DNA of 64,000 bases, taken from NCBI GenBank assembly GCA_943367595.1, contig CALRJS020000003.1, positions 1 to 64,000 of the forward strand, in the 5' to 3' direction. Every line of letters starts with the position of its first letter. The stretch's first letter is position 1. The notes below the pieces were generated by a model, which was not told the origin of the DNA, made no database searches, and saw nothing but the letters and a program-made list of their open reading frames with translations. The stretch is from MW101C3 sp943367595. Its GTDB lineage: Bacteria > Cyanobacteriota > Cyanobacteriia > PCC-6307 > Cyanobiaceae. Shown here in pieces: positions 60,360-64,000 of the stretch. The position numbers and the translations under genes are program-made.

Positions 60360-61040
60360 TCAGCCACAAGCCACCGCCGCCAGGCGTGCGGCCAGGCGCG
60401 TGGCCTGGCGTGGGGCGAAACCGACCGCCTCCAGTGCCGTGCTCAGGCAGCTCATGAATTCCCCCACCAGCGCGCTGGGGTCGATGCCGATCGCTTCCAG
60501 ATCGCCGTGCACCTGCCGCAGCATCGCCATCGCCACCGGCACCGCCCGCTCACACCAGTGGCTGATCGGCGCCGCCACGGCCGGGAAGCGGGCCGCCAGT
60601 CGGCGCTCGCCGTAATCCAGGTGTTCGGCCTCATCGGCCAGCACCGCCGCCGTGATCGGTGCGGCATATGCATCGGCCACCGGCAGGTAGCAGCGGTAGG
60701 CAGCCACGGCGAAGCTTTCCACGATCAGGCACTGGATCACCAGGGCCCCCACCGTGTCTGTGGCGCTGAGCGCCTCATTGAACAGGGCGCGCAGCGGCGC
60801 AAACAGCCGGCGCGCCAACGGCAGATCCGGACGAATGGCCAGCTGGCGGCCGCAGCCCACGAAATCCACGGCGTGGCCGCCTTCCATCGCCGCCAGGCGC
60901 CGCAGCTCGTCGCCGTCTTCCGGCAGCAGCTGCGCCAGCTTGCGGAAGTGGCGATCAGCCAGCCCCTCACCCACGATCACGAGGCCGTTGATCCGCCCGT
61001 AGGCGTCGCGGTAGGCAGGGGTGAGCGCGGGAGCGGGCAT
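60360..61040 (-). CDS. Diverged aldehyde-deformylating-oxygenase-like (ADO) diiron protein
   Basis: The protein is 226 residues from ATG 61040, the ADO length. The N-terminal AYRDAYGRINGLVIVGEGLA, then AAMEGGHAVDFVGCGRQL, CLIVESFAVAAYRCYLPVAD and VLADEAEHLDYGERRLAARF, follow the ADO fold step by step. All six metal ligands appear kept: Glu in GEGLAD, Glu and His in MEGGH, Glu in VESFAV, and Glu and His in EAEH. ADO turns fatty aldehydes into alkanes, but its usual acyl-ACP reductase partner is absent here and the sequence is clearly diverged. It ends the operon with acsF and a glycosyltransferase. Confidence 0.82.
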   Translation of the reverse strand: MPAPALTPAYRDAYGRINGLVIVGEGLADRHFRKLAQLLPEDGDELRRLAAMEGGHAVDFVGCGRQLAIRPDLPLARRLFAPLRALFNEALSATDTVGALVIQCLIVESFAVAAYRCYLPVADAYAAPITAAVLADEAEHLDYGERRLAARFPAVAAPISHWCERAVPVAMAMLRQVHGDLEAIGIDPSALVGEFMSCLSTALEAVGFAPRQATRLAARLAAVACG

Positions 61041-61047
61041 GGGGACC

Positions 61048-61911
61048 TCAGGTGATGGAAACGGGGAGGGGGCGATGGCCAACAGGCTGCGCCTCGGGGG
61101 CACCAACAGCCGCCGGCTGCGGGGAATGGCCACAGGCCGGCTCCGGCACAACAACAGCCAGCGGCTCCGGGGGGCCACTACCCACCGGCGTTGACGCAAC
61201 AACAGCCAGCGGCTCCACCGGCAACGGTTCGTTCATGGCGGTGCGGGCCGCCAGCCAGCGGTCTGAGGCGGGCATGGTCAGACAGTCGTCGAACCAGGGG
61301 CCGCCCAGCGTGTAGTGGAGGATCTTGGGGGCCGCCGGCAGGGGCTGCACCCCCACCAGCACGTTCCATTCAGGCGGCAGCGCGCCGATCTGCTCGTCGG
61401 CCAGCCAGTGGAACTGGTGCAGCTCCAGGCCCGAGGCGCTGTTCACCAGCTCCGGCGTGAGCGCGGTGCAGCGCGCGCAGTTGAAGAGCATCACCGACGA
61501 CCAGTTCTTGCGGCCGTAGGGCGTCTGGGGCATGCCCTGGAACTTCAGCCCCTGCTCGCACACGTGCTGGTGCTTGACCAGCTGCACCGCATAGCGCTCG
61601 TCGCGCAGGGCCCAGAGCTCGGCCAGATCCGCCAGGCAGAGCATGTCGGCATCGATGAACAGGGCCCAGCCCCGGTAGCCCGCCAGCCAGGGCACCAGGA
61701 AGCGGCTGAAGGAGAAATCCGTGCTCTGGCGCGGATCGCGTTCCCGCTTGTAGACGCCCGCCAGCTGATCGAGCCGCACCTGGCCGATCAGCAGCGGCAG
61801 GCTGGAGCAGGCCTGAAAGGAATCGGCGAGCACGTTCACCGCCACCCGCTCCCGCGGGTCGTAGCCGATGAACACGCGCGGGATCTCGAAGCCGTCGGGC
61901 GTGTGGGTCAT
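61048..61911 (-). CDS. Glycosyltransferase (GT8-like)
   Basis: The protein is 287 residues. IPRVFIGYDPRERVAVNVLA, STDFSFSRFLVPWLAGYRGW and the metal/sugar-nucleotide motif ALFIDADMLCLADLAELW (DAD) fit GT8-like enzymes, as do GRKNWSSVMLFNCARCTALT and ILHYTLGGPWFDD. A disordered Pro/Val/Ala C-terminal ~60 residues follows. The acceptor is unknown. The start overlaps the acsF stop (ATGA 61908-61911), and the ADO-like gene begins seven bases after its stop. Confidence 0.85.
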   Translation of the reverse strand: MTHTPDGFEIPRVFIGYDPRERVAVNVLADSFQACSSLPLLIGQVRLDQLAGVYKRERDPRQSTDFSFSRFLVPWLAGYRGWALFIDADMLCLADLAELWALRDERYAVQLVKHQHVCEQGLKFQGMPQTPYGRKNWSSVMLFNCARCTALTPELVNSASGLELHQFHWLADEQIGALPPEWNVLVGVQPLPAAPKILHYTLGGPWFDDCLTMPASDRWLAARTAMNEPLPVEPLAVVASTPVGSGPPEPLAVVVPEPACGHSPQPAAVGAPEAQPVGHRPLPVSIT

Positions 61912-62951
61912 GCCCCCTCCGCCCGCACCATCGGCTGGCAGAACTGCCGCAGCAGCAGCCCGGCGAAGCGCAGCTTCAGGCCCAGCCGGCGCAGCAGTGC
62001 GCCCGGCTCCGTCTTGAGCGCCTGCATCTGCTGGAAGCAGGCCACCAGGCGATCGCGCAGCTCCAGGTAATGGCTCTGCTCGAGGTCGAACACCCAGGGG
62101 AAGGCGCGGCGGGCGGTGCGGTTGGTCTGGCGCATCACCTCGGCATCGAAGCGATGGGGATCCATGCCCAGCAGGCGGTAGAAATCACCCCGCTCACACA
62201 CGGTGAGGCTGTGGGTGAGAAACACCGACCAAAGGAAGAATCGGCTGAGCAACTTGCCGCGCAGCCCCTGCTTGAGACCGGGCCAGCAGCGGATCAGCAG
62301 GTTGAAGATGTCGCCGTGGCGGTTCTCGTCCTGGCACCAGGGCTCGAAGAAATCGAACAGCGGCGCGAAGGCGTTATCGGGGTGGGCCTTGAGGTGGCGG
62401 TCGATCAGGATGTACCGCCAGTAGCCGATCTTCTCGGACAGAAACACGGAATAGAGCACCCAGCTGAGCGGGAACCAGGTGATCGGTCGCTTGGTGCTCA
62501 GCTTGGGCAGGTCGAGCTCGATCCCTTCCGCCACCAACGCCCGGTTGAGGAAGCCGGCATGGCGGGCCTCATCGCGGGCCATCAGCTGAAACAGGCGGCC
62601 CAGCTCCTGGCGTTCGGCCTGGAACAGGCGACGGGAGAGCTCCTTGAACAGCAGGAAACCGGAGAACTCCGACACGCAGGAGCGCACCAGATAGCTCTCG
62701 TAGGCCGTCTTGGCTTCCGGGCTGAGAGCGCGCAGGCGGTCGAGCGGGGCTTTGCGGTCGAAGTGGTCGCGGTTGTGGTCGGCCTCCATCTCGGCGAGCA
62801 TCGCCTCGAAGGCCGGCCGCTGCTGCTCCAGGTCGGTGCGGGCCGCCTTGTCGATCTCTGTGGTGTAAAAGCGGGGCGTCAGCAGGTCTTCGCGCAGGTG
62901 GGGGGCGGCTGGAGTGGCGGCCGCGGCTGGCTGGCTGATGGTGGCGGTCAT
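61908..62951 (-). CDS. acsF: Mg-protoporphyrin IX monomethyl ester oxidative cyclase
   Basis: This O2-dependent diiron enzyme forms ring E of chlorophyll. The protein is 347 residues from ATG 62951 (MTATISQPAAAATPAAPHLR). Diiron ligands are visible in SEFSGFLLFKELSRRLF, LMARDEARHAGFLNRA (E-x2-H) and FFEPWCQDENRHGDIF (E-x2-H). YSVFLSEKIGYWRYILIDRH and DFYRLLGMDPHRFDAEVMRQ are family signatures. Other cyanobacteria carry two cyclases, one favoured at low O2 (ChlAII). The setting with ho and hemN suggests this is that type, although no second cyclase is visible to compare. Overlaps both neighbours by four bases. Confidence 0.94.
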   Translation of the reverse strand: MTATISQPAAAATPAAPHLREDLLTPRFYTTEIDKAARTDLEQQRPAFEAMLAEMEADHNRDHFDRKAPLDRLRALSPEAKTAYESYLVRSCVSEFSGFLLFKELSRRLFQAERQELGRLFQLMARDEARHAGFLNRALVAEGIELDLPKLSTKRPITWFPLSWVLYSVFLSEKIGYWRYILIDRHLKAHPDNAFAPLFDFFEPWCQDENRHGDIFNLLIRCWPGLKQGLRGKLLSRFFLWSVFLTHSLTVCERGDFYRLLGMDPHRFDAEVMRQTNRTARRAFPWVFDLEQSHYLELRDRLVACFQQMQALKTEPGALLRRLGLKLRFAGLLLRQFCQPMVRAEGA

Positions 62952-63442
62952 CGGGAAGCGCTCGAGAGGGGGATGGGGGCGGCGGCGGCGCGGGCATAGG
63001 CGACGGCATCGGCGCCGTGGCGGTGCAGGTGGAACCACTCCTGCAGGTCGATCAGCCAGCCGAGCCGCTCGGCGCTGCCGGCGGGGGTGCGGCCGGCGAG
63101 CTCGGCGGCCTGGCGGTGGCTGTAGCGATGGCCGGAGCAGAGGCAGCCCGCTTCGGCCAGCCAGCGCTCCTCCAGCCGCAGATGCAGAGCCAGTGCTCGC
63201 CCCAGCTGCCGGCAGCCGGCGGTGGAGGCCTCGCCGTCGATCAGCTGCTCCAGCAGCGCCTCGATGCGGCTGTGCTGCCGTTCCAGCAACCGGCTGCGCT
63301 CCGACCAGAACCGCGGCCAGGCCCGACTGCGGCCGCGCCGCCTCCAGCGGACACGCGGCCGGGCTGCCGGCACCGCGTCGAGGGCCGGCGGCGGTGGAGG
63401 CGCAGCAGGGAAGGGGGCGGGGAGCGTCAGCACCAGCGGCAT
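62948..63442 (-). CDS. Hemerythrin-like (HHE) protein
   Basis: The protein is 164 residues. The N-terminal ~50 are Pro/Arg-rich. The rest is a helical bundle with His/Glu spacing of an HHE domain: LLERQHSRIEALLEQLIDGE, RALALHLRLEERWLAEAGCL, GHRYSHRQAAELAGR and LQEWFHLHRHGADAVAYARA. Hemerythrins bind O2 at a diiron centre or sense O2/NO. It is the first gene of the operon and overlaps the acsF start (ATGA 62948-62951), an uncommon pairing. It would be a plausible O2 or iron partner of the cyclase, which is inference. Confidence 0.7.
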   Translation of the reverse strand: MPLVLTLPAPFPAAPPPPPALDAVPAARPRVRWRRRGRSRAWPRFWSERSRLLERQHSRIEALLEQLIDGEASTAGCRQLGRALALHLRLEERWLAEAGCLCSGHRYSHRQAAELAGRTPAGSAERLGWLIDLQEWFHLHRHGADAVAYARAAAAPIPLSSASR

Positions 63443-63452
63443 TGTTCAACGC

Positions 63453-63470
63453 TATAACGACATCGTGATA
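63453..63470. promoter_or_regulatory. Palindrome upstream of the hemerythrin-like/acsF operon
   Basis: TATAACGACATCGTGATA is an 18-bp palindrome with one mismatched pair and a CA centre. It lies 11 bases upstream of the first gene's ATG. It contains AACGACAT (63456-63463), which also occurs inverted (ATGTCGTT, 59233-59240) in the heme oxygenase promoter. Confidence 0.45.
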
Positions 63471-63500
63471 CTAGAGGATGACGACCAGGCCGGACCGTCC

Positions 63501-63584
63501 GGTTACAAAAGCCAGGGAGTAACGGTTGGGTTCCAGACGCCAGGCCGCAACGGTTTGGTTACAGATGCCAGGGAGTGGTTGAAG
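63501..63584. repeat. 28-bp tandem repeat, three copies
   Basis: Units start at 63501, 63529 and 63557, exactly 28 bases apart, each opening GGTTAC or GGTTCC and sharing GCCAGG at the same position. The third copy diverges at its end. There is no spacer sequence, so it is not a CRISPR array. It lies 30-110 bases beyond the acsF operon start, outside any gene. Confidence 0.92.
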
Positions 63585-63905
63585 GGCTCAGCGGCCTGAG
63601 CGGGTGGTCACTGAACGAGGGAGTTGGCAAGCCACTGAGCCACCGGGCCGGCGCGCCTCCGGCCCACAGGCAGGCAACAGGGTGCAACCGCTGAGGGCAC
63701 GCCCCCTCCGACCCCTGCGGCAACCTCTCTCCAGCCAAGGCATCACCGGGAGTGGTCAAGGCCGAGATCGCCTGCGGCACAAGGGTGCTTCCCAGGCCGT
63801 TGATCGCCTGCTCTGGCCCATGCAGGCCGTTCCGACGGTTCTCGGCAGCGACGGCTACCGTCTGACCCACACAATCCCGGCCGACCGCCGGAAGACCCCG
63901 CCTCC
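63585..63905. other. Intergenic region, no gene supported
   Basis: About 320 bases between the 28-bp repeat and the final gene. Open frames on both strands are short and low-complexity. The promoter of the last gene should lie in the right-hand part. Confidence 0.4.
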
Positions 63906-64000
63906 ATGGCTCCCTTCCGACTGCTTGAACTGCTCATCCTTGGGGCGGTGCTGGCAGGTTTTGCGGGCTTGCTGCTGCGCCGCAACCTGTTTCTCAAGGT
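63906..64000 (+). CDS. Probable MnhC/NdhE-like subunit, N-terminus (partial)
   Basis: Only about 31 residues lie in the window, from ATG 63906: MAPFRLLELLILGAVLAGFA then GLLLRRNLFLKV. The first transmembrane helix followed by LLLRRNLFLKV resembles MnhC/MrpC and NuoK/NdhE subunits, in which a RRN-x-x-x-x motif precedes the second helix. An Mrp Na+/H+ antiporter would suit the BicA-rich setting. The call is limited by the window edge. Confidence 0.45.
   Translation, partial: MAPFRLLELLILGAVLAGFAGLLLRRNLFLK

Noticed and set aside
63501..63584. Possible CRISPR array
   Set aside because: The 28-bp units abut directly with no unique spacers, and no cas gene is in the window.

Overview
The window is high-GC cyanobacterial chromosome and most resembles a picocyanobacterium of the Cyanobium / Synechococcus type. 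This rests on gene content: the CO2-uptake NDH-1 set ndhF3-ndhD3-cupA-cupS, the bicarbonate transporter BicA, an aerobic Mg-protoporphyrin cyclase (AcsF), heme oxygenase, HemN, PII with an ammonium transporter, a three-gene PntA/PntA/PntB transhydrogenase, a fused PyrF-PyrE and an aldehyde-deformylating-oxygenase homologue. Genes are tightly packed and many adjacent genes overlap by 1 to 4 bases. No tRNA, rRNA or CRISPR array was seen.

Layout. 1-4.3 kb is an accessory segment: the end of an insertion sequence that truncates a P-loop kinase, then an AT-richer two-component system whose kinase is cut by one in-frame amber codon and whose regulator carries an unusual C-terminal domain. 5-7.3 kb holds two coupled unknown genes. 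7.3-13.7 kb is redox metabolism: transhydrogenase, a ferredoxin gene with a premature stop, malic enzyme and small unknown genes. 14.2-22.7 kb has polyphosphate kinase 2, a GHL10-type hydrolase, a quinone-oxidoreductase-like enzyme, a PQQ-type sugar dehydrogenase and a compact sdhC-sdhA-sdhB operon. 22.8-27.4 kb has two pyrimidine loci flanking a cation/proton antiporter frameshifted by a perfect 50-bp tandem duplication. 27.5-31.6 kb is a four-gene polar amino-acid ABC transporter. 31.6-35.4 kb holds chrA, a KdpD remnant, amt and glnB. 35.4-39.4 kb holds three membrane transport genes. 39.4-49.2 kb is an inorganic-carbon uptake island (cupS, cupA, ndhD3, ndhF3, an NhaD/ArsB-type permease, bicA, a Ca2+/Na+ exchanger). 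49.3-51.6 kb encodes an ExbB-ExbD-ExbD-TonB-like set. 52-56 kb has cysK, an SLC13 transporter and an ICMT-family methyltransferase. 56.4-63.5 kb is a tetrapyrrole / low-oxygen island: an ArsR regulator, hemN, heme oxygenase, a Mo-nitro_C protein, and a four-gene operon of a hemerythrin-like protein, acsF, a glycosyltransferase and an ADO-like diiron protein. The window ends in the start of a probable MnhC/NdhE-like gene.

How the genes work together. BicA needs a Na+ gradient, and several Na+ or H+ exchangers lie around it. CupA/CupS with NdhD3/NdhF3 converts CO2 to bicarbonate. AcsF, heme oxygenase and HemN are three tetrapyrrole steps that either use O2 or replace an O2-using step; in Synechocystis a similar trio is induced at low O2. 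Here they sit with a hemerythrin-like protein and an ArsR-type regulator lacking the usual metal motif, which makes this the most interesting block. The window also has an unusual number of damaged genes (IS truncation, two in-frame stops, one tandem-duplication frameshift, one KdpD remnant) and many short intergenic tandem repeats with different periods (11, 13, 20, 28 bp).
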